From: a virus
Length of the DNA: 33,246 nt
Reading direction: 5' to 3' (one strand)
IMG/VR virus record: IMGVR_UViG_3300035698_001799
Span: 1-33,246 of that record
The notes beneath the pieces are model-generated. The model was not told the DNA's origin. It was given only the letters and a program-made list of their open reading frames with translations, and ran no database searches. Below, piece after piece: positions 1 through 8,116 of the stretch (its first letter is position 1; every line of letters starts with the position of its first letter). The translations under genes were made by a program, and so were the position numbers.

Positions 1-50
1 CTTTTATTTAATAATATTTCCAGGACAGTTTCTAGTGATTCATTGTTCAT
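1..50 (-). CDS. 5' end of an unidentified leftward gene (partial)
   Basis: An ATG at 50 overlaps the methyltransferase stop codon in an ATGA junction and opens a frame that runs off the window after about 16 codons (MNNESLETVLEILLNK). A purine-rich GGAAAT lies just upstream as a possible ribosome binding site. The ATGA overlap is the usual junction in this genome, which supports a real gene, but too little is visible to identify it. Confidence 0.5.
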   Translation of the reverse strand, partial: MNNESLETVLEILLNK

Positions 51-943
51 TTCATTATTTCCATTAGTGTTGGGACTTCAGGGATATAATTAACAGTTTC
101 TAATCTTCTTTCTGCTATATCAATATACTCAGGATTCAATTCTATTCCTACATAGCCGCGTTTTAATTTCTTTGCTACTACTCCTGTGGTACCAGCTCCG
201 AAGAAAGGATCTATTACAGTACCATTCATTGAACATCCTGCTTTAATACACGGCTCAATTAACTCTTCTGGATAAGCGGCAAAGTGTCCTTTAGCTTCTT
301 TACAATGTTTTGTATTAACATTCCAAACCGATCTTTTATTTCTTTTCTCACAGATTGGAGTAGTTATAGCTATTTCTTTAATAGCTTCTAAATCATAATA
401 ATACTTTTGTGATTTACTTAAAAGGAAAATGTACTCATGAGATTTGGTAGGACGATCGATTACACTTTCTGGCATTGATGTTAATCCTTTGTTCCATATT
501 ATATCCGCTCTCAAGTACCAGCCATCATCTCGTAAAGCAAATGCAAGCATCCAAGGTATTCCGATCAAATCTTTATTCTTGAGTCCTTTTTGTGACATTC
601 TATTTGGTGGAACAAAGTCAGTTACATATGATCTTTTTTTCTTACCAGAGATTGTTTGAAGCGGCATTGCTGTACCTTTAGAGGATATATATGTATCACC
701 GATGTTTAACCAGAGAGTCCCGTCTTTCTTAAGAACTCTTTTAACTTCAGAGAATACTTTAACCATAGACTCACAGTAAGCCTTTGGGGTTAATTCTAAA
801 CCTAGTTGCCCGGGCATTGCATAATCTCTTAATGAAAAATAGGGCGGGGATGTAACACAACAATTAATACTTTCACCATCTAGCTTTTTTAATTCTTGAA
901 TACAATTACCCTGAATGATTTTTTCGGTTCTATTTTTAATCAT
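47..943 (-). CDS. DNA methyltransferase, beta class (N4-cytosine or N6-adenine)
   Basis: The protein is a 298-residue S-adenosylmethionine-dependent DNA methyltransferase. The catalytic motif IV (TSPPYF) is near the N-terminus, and the AdoMet-binding motif I (DPFFGAGTTG followed by GYVGIELNPEY) is near the C-terminus. That IV-then-I order defines the beta class. The TSPPY variant is most often found in N4-cytosine enzymes, but base specificity is not certain. I start it at the ATG at 943, which overlaps the previous gene by 8 bases, instead of an upstream in-frame codon 12 residues earlier that lies deeper in that gene. No restriction endonuclease is adjacent, so it is probably an orphan enzyme that protects or marks phage DNA. 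Confidence 0.88.
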   Translation of the reverse strand: MIKNRTEKIIQGNCIQELKKLDGESINCCVTSPPYFSLRDYAMPGQLGLELTPKAYCESMVKVFSEVKRVLKKDGTLWLNIGDTYISSKGTAMPLQTISGKKKRSYVTDFVPPNRMSQKGLKNKDLIGIPWMLAFALRDDGWYLRADIIWNKGLTSMPESVIDRPTKSHEYIFLLSKSQKYYYDLEAIKEIAITTPICEKRNKRSVWNVNTKHCKEAKGHFAAYPEELIEPCIKAGCSMNGTVIDPFFGAGTTGVVAKKLKRGYVGIELNPEYIDIAERRLETVNYIPEVPTLMEIMK

Positions 944-1619
944 CAAGATCTTGTATAATCCCATCTTTGACATCTGCATCTACATCTTCATCCGGCCAGG
1001 GCCCTTCCAAAATTTCATCTTCGTTGCTATGAATATAATCTATTAGCAATTCATTAACACATTGATTAAAAGTAATATCTTTTTCATGCGCTACCTTAGA
1101 AATTTTTAGGAAAGTATCATCTGTAATGTCTATTTCAACTGCAACATCTACCCCGGATTCATCAACAACATTCTCGGGCCCTACGAAATCTACTGGTAAG
1201 AGCTCTTCTGTTTCATTTACAATACTCTTGTTCGTTTTCATAATTTCTCTCCCGTCCCAATATTCTTTAAAGATTGAATTTTCCATACGTCTTATAATGC
1301 TATGTACTTTTTGGTTGTAGTCAAATTCGTTACAATGATCAGAGGCCACCTGAGCTATTGGAGATAACATTATTTCAGCTACTTCATGGAATGCAACTTC
1401 AGCAATCTCCCGGTCTGTAACTTCAACACAACCTTCCCAATATTCTTCTAAAGCAATATAGGCAGACATTGAGGCCCAATGATATTCAAAGTTTGCTCTT
1501 GTGTCTTCAACGAAATCTCCATGACGAAATTCTATTCGCCATTGTTTCATTGCCCAGTAGTCAATCCAATGTTTACATTCTTTAACAAACATCTCAAAAT
1601 GTTTATCTGTTGTTATCAT
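936..1619 (-). CDS. Unknown protein with HEVAE motif and ribbon-helix-helix-like segment
   Basis: The product is 227 residues and I do not recognise a named family. The N-terminal half is rich in Trp and Tyr and contains FHEVAEIML on a predicted helix. This resembles the first half of a zincin HExxH motif, but the second His is replaced by Glu, so a standard metalloprotease site is not present. Around residues 165-195 there is a short strand-helix-helix segment (DDTFLKISKVAHEKDITFNQ) of the kind seen in ribbon-helix-helix DNA-binding or antitoxin-like domains. The C-terminus is strongly acidic. It sits between the ClpP-like gene and the methyltransferase and is probably co-transcribed from the promoter at 2259-2287. 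Confidence 0.7.
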   Translation of the reverse strand: MITTDKHFEMFVKECKHWIDYWAMKQWRIEFRHGDFVEDTRANFEYHWASMSAYIALEEYWEGCVEVTDREIAEVAFHEVAEIMLSPIAQVASDHCNEFDYNQKVHSIIRRMENSIFKEYWDGREIMKTNKSIVNETEELLPVDFVGPENVVDESGVDVAVEIDITDDTFLKISKVAHEKDITFNQCVNELLIDYIHSNEDEILEGPWPDEDVDADVKDGIIQDLDD

Positions 1620-1630
1620 ATATACCTATC

Positions 1631-2220
1631 CTATTCAAACATAAGATTATCAGCAAGGCCGTTCTCAATTATATCATTTCCTCTGATAAAATAAAGATCA
1701 TCGTTAATAACTTTAGCAAGATTTTTTACACTAGCATATTTCTTATATAAACTCTTAACAAAATTAAAATGATCATTCATTTTTTCTTTTATTCTCTCTG
1801 CCTCTGTTTCATTATGAGCTGGCCTGTTTCCAGTACTACCTAGATGACAAAGATGTTCTGCGAACGGAGAGATATTTCTATGGCCTTTAGTTCCAGCACA
1901 GGCAAGTATTGAGCCACAAGAATAAGCAGAACCGAACACATTAGTTTCAATTACAATATTTTCTTTTTTTGCATATTCTACGAGAGTTAACAGATTTTGT
2001 AATACATATATATATCCACCGCGCGAATTGATATAAAACTTAATTTTTGGTTCTTTAAGTTTTTTAACCTCTTCAATTTTTTTCATTAGATCTGGGATAA
2101 TGTTTTTCATAATAGTATCATCGAAATCACCATAAATAAAAAATCTTCGTTCTTTACAAAATTCTCATCTGTGTTGATAGTGATACTTGGTGTTGGCGTT
2201 GGTACTGTTGGTGCTGGCAT
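1631..2220 (-). CDS. ClpP-like serine protease, apparently expressed by -1 frameshifting
   Basis: The long frame (ATG at 2110, 159 residues) matches the ClpP/crotonase fold: FYINSRGG, a nucleophile loop GSAYSCGSIL with Ser after Tyr, then a CHLGS loop carrying the His. It lacks the first beta strand. Reading upstream in that frame gives IYGDFDDTI, which aligns with the missing ClpP segment, but a stop lies 20 codons above ATG 2110 with no ATG between. A second frame starts at ATG 2220 behind a strong AAGGAGAT and encodes MPAPTVPTPTP and onward for 28 codons up to the heptamer T TTT TTA. A -1 slip there joins it to IYGDF and yields about 196 residues, close to mature E. coli ClpP. Without a slip, the 37-residue frame ends in a TGA overlapping ATG 2110, so re-initiation could also make the short form. 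A sequencing indel in the six-T run is the main alternative. Confidence 0.75.
2137..2143 (-). promoter_or_regulatory. Candidate -1 ribosomal frameshift heptamer T TTT TTA
   Basis: Read on the minus strand in the frame of ATG 2220, the codons are GAT TTT TTA TTT, which gives the X XXY YYZ heptamer in the correct register. The -1 frame continues directly into the ClpP-like coding sequence. I see no clear downstream stimulatory stem-loop; the run AAAGAACGAAGA upstream is only a weak Shine-Dalgarno-like stretch. Confidence 0.6.
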
Positions 2221-2258
2221 ATTCAAGATCTCCTTTTGTTAATTAATATTACAAAGAG

Positions 2259-2287
2259 AATATAGCATAAACTTCTTCGTTTGTCAA
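2259..2287 (-). promoter_or_regulatory. Sigma-70-like promoter for the ClpP-like operon
   Basis: On the minus strand there is a perfect TTGACA (2287-2282), a 17-base spacer ending in TGC, and TATATT (2264-2259), so it also has an extended -10. It lies in the gap after nrdJ, about 40 bases upstream of ATG 2220. The same layout recurs at 10118-10146 and 18644-18672. Confidence 0.85.
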
Positions 2288-2295
2288 GGTGTTTA

Positions 2296-5200
2296 TTAGC
2301 CGCCACAAGCTGTAGAATTACAATCGATACAAGAGAAACAGCCTCCCTCTATTTTAAGGTTATCGCTCTTACAATTAGGACACACCATACCTACAACTTT
2401 GGTACCGTCTTCTATTGTGCTCCCTATAAACTTACGTACGGCGGTAAGTAGACTTGAGATGTTATCGCCCTCTATACCAGTTAAAGAAACTAGGATTGAT
2501 TCTCGTGGGACATTGTGTCTCAGATTCAATGATATACATCTACCTAATCTATTGTGTGGTAAATCTCCTAGAGCTTTGTCCCATGTACCATCTATTATTT
2601 TTTGATCTATTCCACAGCCAACAGCCAGCTTCATTAAAGATCTACAAGCTCTATTACAAGCTACAGCCTCACCAATAGCATTTGTTATTATCCACATAGC
2701 TACAGGATATTGAAGATTGATATCGTCCGGCAAATAACTAAAGTGAATATAGAACTTCATATTTTCCCTAGTGATTGTAGAAGTTTTACCATTTATAAAA
2801 GTGTTCGGTAATTTAAGATCCTTTTTAATTATCTCTCTTTTCTTATCAGCATCTTCAATAGTTTCCAATACAGATTCCATAGAACCTTCGCGGTATGTAG
2901 TAAAGCCAACGAGCCCACGTTTCCAAGCATCCATATATAGATTCTTAAATTGTTTGAACGGATAAGATTTGGGAACTATACATGTTTTACTAGTAGCCTG
3001 ATTGTTATAATATTGGACCATTTCTTGTATGTTCAAATGATCCTCTGTATCAATTTCTCTGGTTGTAACAACAAAGCTTTCTTTTATTTTTTCGGGGAAG
3101 TTGTCTATCAACCATTGATAACCATAATCTCTTAATATTTTAACTTCACAGAGTCCTCTATTGTGCGGCTCGTAATAATATTTCTTATCATTATACTTAC
3201 CCTCAAAATATGTATAGTCTTTCTTTGTTTTCTGTTTCAAATATTGATCTATATTGTTTGATGTTAAACCTTCGGGCCATTCACATATCATTTTTCTTTC
3301 TACTTCTTTGGCGAAGATCGGCTCAATGCCATTAGAAACATTATCACAAATGATTGAGGTGTTTCCTAGTGGTGGGGCTGTAGTAGTCTTAGCGTTTCTT
3401 ACACCATACAGCATGATCATTTCTTTTGTTTCTGCTGTAATTCTATCAGACTTAAAATATTCTGTGTTAGTAAATTTATCTTGATCGTAAAGCGGGAACT
3501 TACCCTTCTCTTTAGCAAGTAGAGCAGACGCCTGCCATGTGAGGTTTTCTTTTATCTTACAAACGCTCTTAGTAAACGCAACGGCTTCTTTAGAATTGTA
3601 TGGTATCCCTAGCATGAGCAATGCCGATCCTAGGCCATTGATTCCCATACCGAACTGTCTGAAGTTTTTAACGGCATGTTCATATGAAGGAAGAGGAAGT
3701 TCAGTAAGATCACAAACATTATCTAGCATTCTTGTAAAGACTTTAATATCTTCTTCGTATGTTATCCAATCAAATGTTATCATTCCTTCTTCGTGAGTTG
3801 TTGTTTTAATTGCTTTTACATATTGAGTTAGATTTACAGATCCTAAAAGACAGACAGTAGTAAGGTCTGGAGATCCTGGTACCTCGCCGCAGCGCGCACA
3901 AGAACATCCATTAACTACCATGTTTTTATTAGTATCTTCTTTAATACAATAAACATCTTGTTTGATATCTTCTGTAATACTTTTAACTTTTATATATTTT
4001 TTTCTTTTAGATATAGTTTTTATGTGTTTTGTTATTCTTTCTGTTTTATGGTTCTGAAATAAATCAGAAACAATTTTATAAAAATAATTAAATTCTGATT
4101 TATACATTAGCAATTCGTAATTTGCTTGACAATAATATTCTTTTAACCCACCCTTGCCATTCGGAAGTTGTCTTAAACCGGCTTCTCTTCTTGGTAGTAT
4201 TGATGAATGAATTCCAAAAGAAGATAATAATATTCCTATTTTTTGTAAATATGGCTCATCACTTTGATTAATTCTAATAGATTCTTTGCCTTTTGATTTG
4301 TTTACTGTACCATCCGCAAAAAATAAACCGGCAATATAATTTTTAGCATATTTAAATTTCCTTGAATTTTCAAAGAAGATATTAGGAATGTTTTTTTTCT
4401 TACCAGACCAATTAAATTTATCTATTAACAAATAATATATAAAACTAGAAGAAATCCTAATTTTATTCTTTAGTTCTGAAATATAATATGGAGTTATATT
4501 TCTATTTCGATTTTTTCTTATTTCTTTACCATATTTCTTATACAGTTTATTAATAATACCAATCACTTTTATTCTTAAAACATCAATATCATCTCCCCAA
4601 AAATCTAAATTGATTATATGTTTCCCATTGTCATTAACAATACAGCCATCTCCATCTATTAATCCTAAAAGAAATGCTAGGTCATCTAAATCTGTAGTTT
4701 CAAATTCTGGGAAATTTTGTCTTGTATATAATATAGAATCTCCTGCTTTCAAATCAACAGCTCTTTTTGGTCCTTTTTTTGTCATATAACGATGATTCGG
4801 AGTTGATACAATAGGAAGAAAATGTGACTTAAATTCTATTTTTAAAGTTTCTATATTAGTTTGTGTTAATGTAATTGGCGTTTCAGATTCTATATAACTA
4901 TAATCTATTTTTTTGTTATCTATTATAAAAGTATCATTTTCTGATTTTACTCTACCATCTTGTAATAATTTTATTTTATTTTTATCGATAGAATTTTCTA
5001 TTAAGTGTACACCATTTTCAGAATAAATATACATATCTTTTGAAAAACATGGATTGGTTGCATTAACTTTACCAACATAAGCGATCGGATTATTCTTCAT
5101 TGCGTTATCAAAGAACAAAACTCCTGGTTCGGCTCTATTGTATGTTGACTTCATAATAAGATTGTATAGATCTTTAGCTTTAACTTTCTTATAAACTTTA

Positions 5201-6027
5201 TTATTGAATTTAAGTTCAAACATTTCATCGCCTTCAACAGCCAGCATAAAATCATCTGTAATCCCAACGCTCAAATTGAATTTAGTTAGCTTACCAGATT
5301 CTTGTTTAACTCTTATAAACTCTTCGATGTCTGGGTGGTCAACAGGAAGGACGCCCATCATGGCACCCTTTCTTGGTTGTTTTTTTATCATACCATGCAA
5401 TTCGTTTAGTTGTTCTTTGGTAAGATAATTTTTAATTTTATCAGCATAGCCATCGTTGTTACCTTTGACTATACAATTAGAGACCGCGTCCCAAATCTCC
5501 ATATAAGAAATAACACCTGGATGTTCTATACCCGTGCCCTTTATTAAACTTCCTCTTGGTCGGATCCATCCAAATGACATTCCATACCCACCTTCAGAGG
5601 CGAGGGTCTTAGCCTGTTCCATTATAGTAAGGAAAATATTATAAATGTCATCAGAAGAATCACTTGTTTTTGTTTTAACATCATATGAAATTAATTTATC
5701 TGCGGATTCTCTTTTATAATTTACAACAGCACTATTGATAGGGCCCGAGATAAAACAATTTATGAGGGTAGCTTTCCCAAAACTTGTCCCGGCGTTTGCA
5801 GTAATCCGTCCGCCCGGTGTACATTTAAGACCAATAGGGTTTTGGTTATCATCAAACTTCACTATAGTCTTAATAAACTTCTCGGCCCATAGTTCTGAAT
5901 CTTTCTCTTTGGATGCTAGGGCGTTGGCTACTCGTTGAAATGTTTCAAGTGGTGTTTCATTTCCGAACCTATATTTTGACTTCCAATTATCATAAGCGCT
6001 TTTTGTTTTAAAAAAATGATTTGCCAT
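2296..6027 (-). CDS. nrdJ: Class II (adenosylcobalamin-dependent) ribonucleotide reductase with intein
   Basis: The enzyme makes deoxyribonucleotides from ribonucleotides using a B12-derived radical. The 1243-residue precursor contains a 386-residue intein, leaving an extein of about 857 residues. Diagnostic features are the first redox Cys in INCFIS (residue 91), the active-site loop NATNPC / GEVPG broken by the intein, the following VCLLGSVNL with the second Cys, and a C-terminal zinc-ribbon-like tail (CPNC, CFSC, TACGG) that ends the protein. No small radical subunit gene is adjacent, which fits class II and not the class I NrdAB of T4. I start at ATG 6027, behind AAAAGGAATC, because the upstream TTG is too close to that site. 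Confidence 0.92.
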   Translation of the reverse strand: MANHFFKTKSAYDNWKSKYRFGNETPLETFQRVANALASKEKDSELWAEKFIKTIVKFDDNQNPIGLKCTPGGRITANAGTSFGKATLINCFISGPINSAVVNYKRESADKLISYDVKTKTSDSSDDIYNIFLTIMEQAKTLASEGGYGMSFGWIRPRGSLIKGTGIEHPGVISYMEIWDAVSNCIVKGNNDGYADKIKNYLTKEQLNELHGMIKKQPRKGAMMGVLPVDHPDIEEFIRVKQESGKLTKFNLSVGITDDFMLAVEGDEMFELKFNNKVYKKVKAKDLYNLIMKSTYNRAEPGVLFFDNAMKNNPIAYVGKVNATNPCFSKDMYIYSENGVHLIENSIDKNKIKLLQDGRVKSENDTFIIDNKKIDYSYIESETPITLTQTNIETLKIEFKSHFLPIVSTPNHRYMTKKGPKRAVDLKAGDSILYTRQNFPEFETTDLDDLAFLLGLIDGDGCIVNDNGKHIINLDFWGDDIDVLRIKVIGIINKLYKKYGKEIRKNRNRNITPYYISELKNKIRISSSFIYYLLIDKFNWSGKKKNIPNIFFENSRKFKYAKNYIAGLFFADGTVNKSKGKESIRINQSDEPYLQKIGILLSSFGIHSSILPRREAGLRQLPNGKGGLKEYYCQANYELLMYKSEFNYFYKIVSDLFQNHKTERITKHIKTISKRKKYIKVKSITEDIKQDVYCIKEDTNKNMVVNGCSCARCGEVPGSPDLTTVCLLGSVNLTQYVKAIKTTTHEEGMITFDWITYEEDIKVFTRMLDNVCDLTELPLPSYEHAVKNFRQFGMGINGLGSALLMLGIPYNSKEAVAFTKSVCKIKENLTWQASALLAKEKGKFPLYDQDKFTNTEYFKSDRITAETKEMIMLYGVRNAKTTTAPPLGNTSIICDNVSNGIEPIFAKEVERKMICEWPEGLTSNNIDQYLKQKTKKDYTYFEGKYNDKKYYYEPHNRGLCEVKILRDYGYQWLIDNFPEKIKESFVVTTREIDTEDHLNIQEMVQYYNNQATSKTCIVPKSYPFKQFKNLYMDAWKRGLVGFTTYREGSMESVLETIEDADKKREIIKKDLKLPNTFINGKTSTITRENMKFYIHFSYLPDDINLQYPVAMWIITNAIGEAVACNRACRSLMKLAVGCGIDQKIIDGTWDKALGDLPHNRLGRCISLNLRHNVPRESILVSLTGIEGDNISSLLTAVRKFIGSTIEDGTKVVGMVCPNCKSDNLKIEGGCFSCIDCNSTACGG
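3892..5049 (-). mobile_element. Intein with LAGLIDADG homing endonuclease in NrdJ
   Basis: It spans 386 residues, from Cys1 (CFSKDMYIYS) to just before the Cys of CGEVPG, interrupting the NPCGE active-site motif. The Hint blocks visible are a block-B-like STPNH and a block-F-like NMVVNG. Two LAGLIDADG helices are clear: LLGLIDGDG and IAGLFFADG. By alignment to the common ending NG-xxVHN|C, the last five intein residues are CSCAR. The penultimate His is therefore Ala and the terminal Asn is Arg (codon CGC). Arg cannot undergo the Asn cyclisation that releases the C-extein, so splicing may be impaired or the mechanism unusual. Confidence 0.85.
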
Positions 6028-6041
6028 GTTCAAGATTCCTT

Positions 6042-6488
6042 TTAAAATAATGTAGTTTCTGTAATAATTCGCCAGGTAATTCCATGTTGTTTACAAAACT
6101 TTTCGGCGGCCTGCCACTTCTCTACATTGCGAATGTATGTTTTAGTTTCATTTAAATATCTACTTTTGGTCTTTCGGGTTTTTCTTTTTGGTACTTTAGG
6201 CGCCATCGTTTGGCATTTAGGTTTTACTTCAACCAGGTACTTTTGTAGTTTGTTATCAGCGTCTACTAATTCTACATAAAAATCAACAATGTACTTATGC
6301 ATCTTATGGTCTATTGAATAATAATAAGGGATAGTTATTATTTCATATCCCCATCTTTTGACATTTCTATTTTGATCTAAAAAATAACACAATCTTCTTT
6401 CCCAAGAGCTCCTATATTTTGGATTTTTAGGGCCGACATATTTGTTTCTATTAACAATTTGATATGTACCCGTTTGATATTTGCTCAT
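6042..6488 (-). CDS. 4: Head completion protein, T4 gp4-like
   Basis: The 148-residue protein shows the PD-(D/E)XK nuclease-like core found in T4 gp4 (gp50/65): YRSSWERRL, then IVDFYVE, then YLVEVKP, and a C-terminal helix-strand KFCKQHGITWRIIT. In T4 this protein finishes DNA-filled heads before tail joining, apparently acting on the packaged DNA end. It lies between RNase H and NrdJ with a small gap on each side. The central region after EVKP is very basic (KVPKRKTRKTKSR), consistent with DNA contact. Identification rests on remembered family motifs. Confidence 0.8.
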   Translation of the reverse strand: MSKYQTGTYQIVNRNKYVGPKNPKYRSSWERRLCYFLDQNRNVKRWGYEIITIPYYYSIDHKMHKYIVDFYVELVDADNKLQKYLVEVKPKCQTMAPKVPKRKTRKTKSRYLNETKTYIRNVEKWQAAEKFCKQHGITWRIITETTLF

Positions 6489-6515
6489 TTAGGACCTTCA
6501 AAGAAGGCCCATAGT

Positions 6516-7436
6516 TTATCTAAGAACCTTTATATATTCACTATTTTGTTGCCACTGTTCCATATGCTTCATCATACGGTTTTTAGTAAAGAATGACATC
6601 AATTTAGAACCGTTGATCTCAGCTATTTCATAATCATCGTATGTATTTATAATCCCATTTTTAATATCATCGGGTATAAAATTCATATCAATAAGTATTC
6701 TATTTCGTTCCCAATTTTCCTTGATCTGAGTATCTGATTCTAGTAGATCCACAAGGCCGGCCTTTAAAATCTTCTCTGCTGTCGCTATACCACACTTAGG
6801 TTTAATGGCAGGAATACAATCTGACTTATCTCCCATTATAATCTTAATGTCCAATTCTCTTTTTGGATTCAAACACCCGACAAATTTTTGTTTGATTGGT
6901 TCATATTGTCTAACATTATCAATTGTCAATAGCTGGTTCATATCTTTATCTGATGAAATAATAATCTTTTCTTTATTGGCTGGGAGTATATCTTTGATCA
7001 ATACAGCAATAATATCATCGGCTTCGGTGCGCGGGGAATCAAGCACATACATATTAGAGAACGTTTCCTTTAAGCTAATGACAAAATCGTTCATGATAGG
7101 ATGGAATCTTTCAAAATCAACAGCGGCTTTATCTCTTGCAGTTTTTCTTTTATTTTTATAATCTTTATAATGGTCATATCTCCAACTGCCCCTACTATCG
7201 ACAGCTAGAAAGATCTGCTTTGGCTTAAATTTTTTGGCAGAGGTTATAATACTATTAAGCATTAAATGTTTCCAGAAAAAGAAATCATAATTATCTTCTG
7301 GTTCATAATGAATAGCAGTAAATACATTTCGATAAGCAAGATTATGAAAATCGAATATCAGAATTTTACCACCAGAAGTTTCTTGTACTTCTTTTATGTT
7401 ATCTGTAGGGAATAGTTCATATAAAGCGTTTTGCAT
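6516..7436 (-). CDS. rnh: RNase H / 5'-3' exonuclease (FEN family), T4 Rnh-like
   Basis: The 306-residue enzyme removes RNA primers and adjacent DNA from lagging-strand fragments. The metal-binding acidic clusters of the 5' nuclease family appear in order: LIFDFHNLAY, LAVDSRGSWRYDHYKDYKNK, EADDIIAVL, ISSDKDMNQLL and GDKSDCIPAI, followed by the helix-hairpin-helix-like GIATAEKIL. Length matches T4 RNase H (about 305). Its start has CAGGAGAATGATATG, and the upstream RuvC stop lies within this ribosome binding site, so the two are translationally linked. Confidence 0.92.
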   Translation of the reverse strand: MQNALYELFPTDNIKEVQETSGGKILIFDFHNLAYRNVFTAIHYEPEDNYDFFFWKHLMLNSIITSAKKFKPKQIFLAVDSRGSWRYDHYKDYKNKRKTARDKAAVDFERFHPIMNDFVISLKETFSNMYVLDSPRTEADDIIAVLIKDILPANKEKIIISSDKDMNQLLTIDNVRQYEPIKQKFVGCLNPKRELDIKIIMGDKSDCIPAIKPKCGIATAEKILKAGLVDLLESDTQIKENWERNRILIDMNFIPDDIKNGIINTYDDYEIAEINGSKLMSFFTKNRMMKHMEQWQQNSEYIKVLR

Positions 7437-7437
7437 A

Positions 7438-8106
7438 TCATTCTCCTGGCTTTTGTATAAAGTCTCGTACTAATATATTCAGAGGATTAGCTTTAGAGAC
7501 TTGATTAAATATCTCAATTTGTTTCAATGGCAAATCTTGTACCTGAACAATACCATGTCTAATTTTTAACTCAAGAGCTAAAAGCATTGTAATGTAATAA
7601 GCATCTATCAAATCTTCTTTAGGGTTCTTATGTTCAGGTAGATGGTCAAAGTAATGAACCCCGTCGGCTACATATGATTGTTCCATTCTTATTTTATCGG
7701 CGTTACCATAACCTGTAGCAAGTTTCTTTATTTGACTTGGTGTATATAATCTTAATGGTATACCCGCTTCATATATCGGTAGCTTAATTGTTTGGGCCAT
7801 CTCACCGATCTGAAACACTCGTCCCGTGCCAGCGAATGCATAATCTTCCATTGCAATATAATCATGATGTTCGTCTAACAATCTATCTACAATTTTGTCG
7901 CGCATCCATACCATTTGTTCGATTCCACTTGAGAATTGTTTCTTTTTGAAATACGCAATTTGGTCCCAATCACAAACGGCTGTCTTCTGTACAGTAGTGA
8001 ACGCATACCAATCATACGTCTCTCTTACAATATCAAAATTTTCATCGAACTCTGCGGTAAAATATGCAGGAGAATTGATCGAACAATCTATACCAGCTAA
8101 TATCAT
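7438..8106 (-). CDS. RuvC-like Holliday junction resolvase
   Basis: The 222-residue protein has the RNase H-fold acidic residues of RuvC-type resolvases: GIDCSINS at the N-terminus, AMEDYAF in the middle, and KEDLIDAYYI near residue 170. T4 uses the unrelated endonuclease VII (gp49) to resolve branched DNA before packaging, so this looks like a functional replacement. It sits between primase and RNase H in a tight leftward operon; GTGAGGC precedes its ATG. Substrate preference cannot be read from sequence. Confidence 0.8.
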   Translation of the reverse strand: MILAGIDCSINSPAYFTAEFDENFDIVRETYDWYAFTTVQKTAVCDWDQIAYFKKKQFSSGIEQMVWMRDKIVDRLLDEHHDYIAMEDYAFAGTGRVFQIGEMAQTIKLPIYEAGIPLRLYTPSQIKKLATGYGNADKIRMEQSYVADGVHYFDHLPEHKNPKEDLIDAYYITMLLALELKIRHGIVQVQDLPLKQIEIFNQVSKANPLNILVRDFIQKPGE

Positions 8107-8116
8107 TTCGTTTGCC

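Noticed and set aside
6645-6653. TATAAATA on the minus strand inside the RNase H gene
   Set aside because: It is inside coding sequence with no gene start at a suitable distance.
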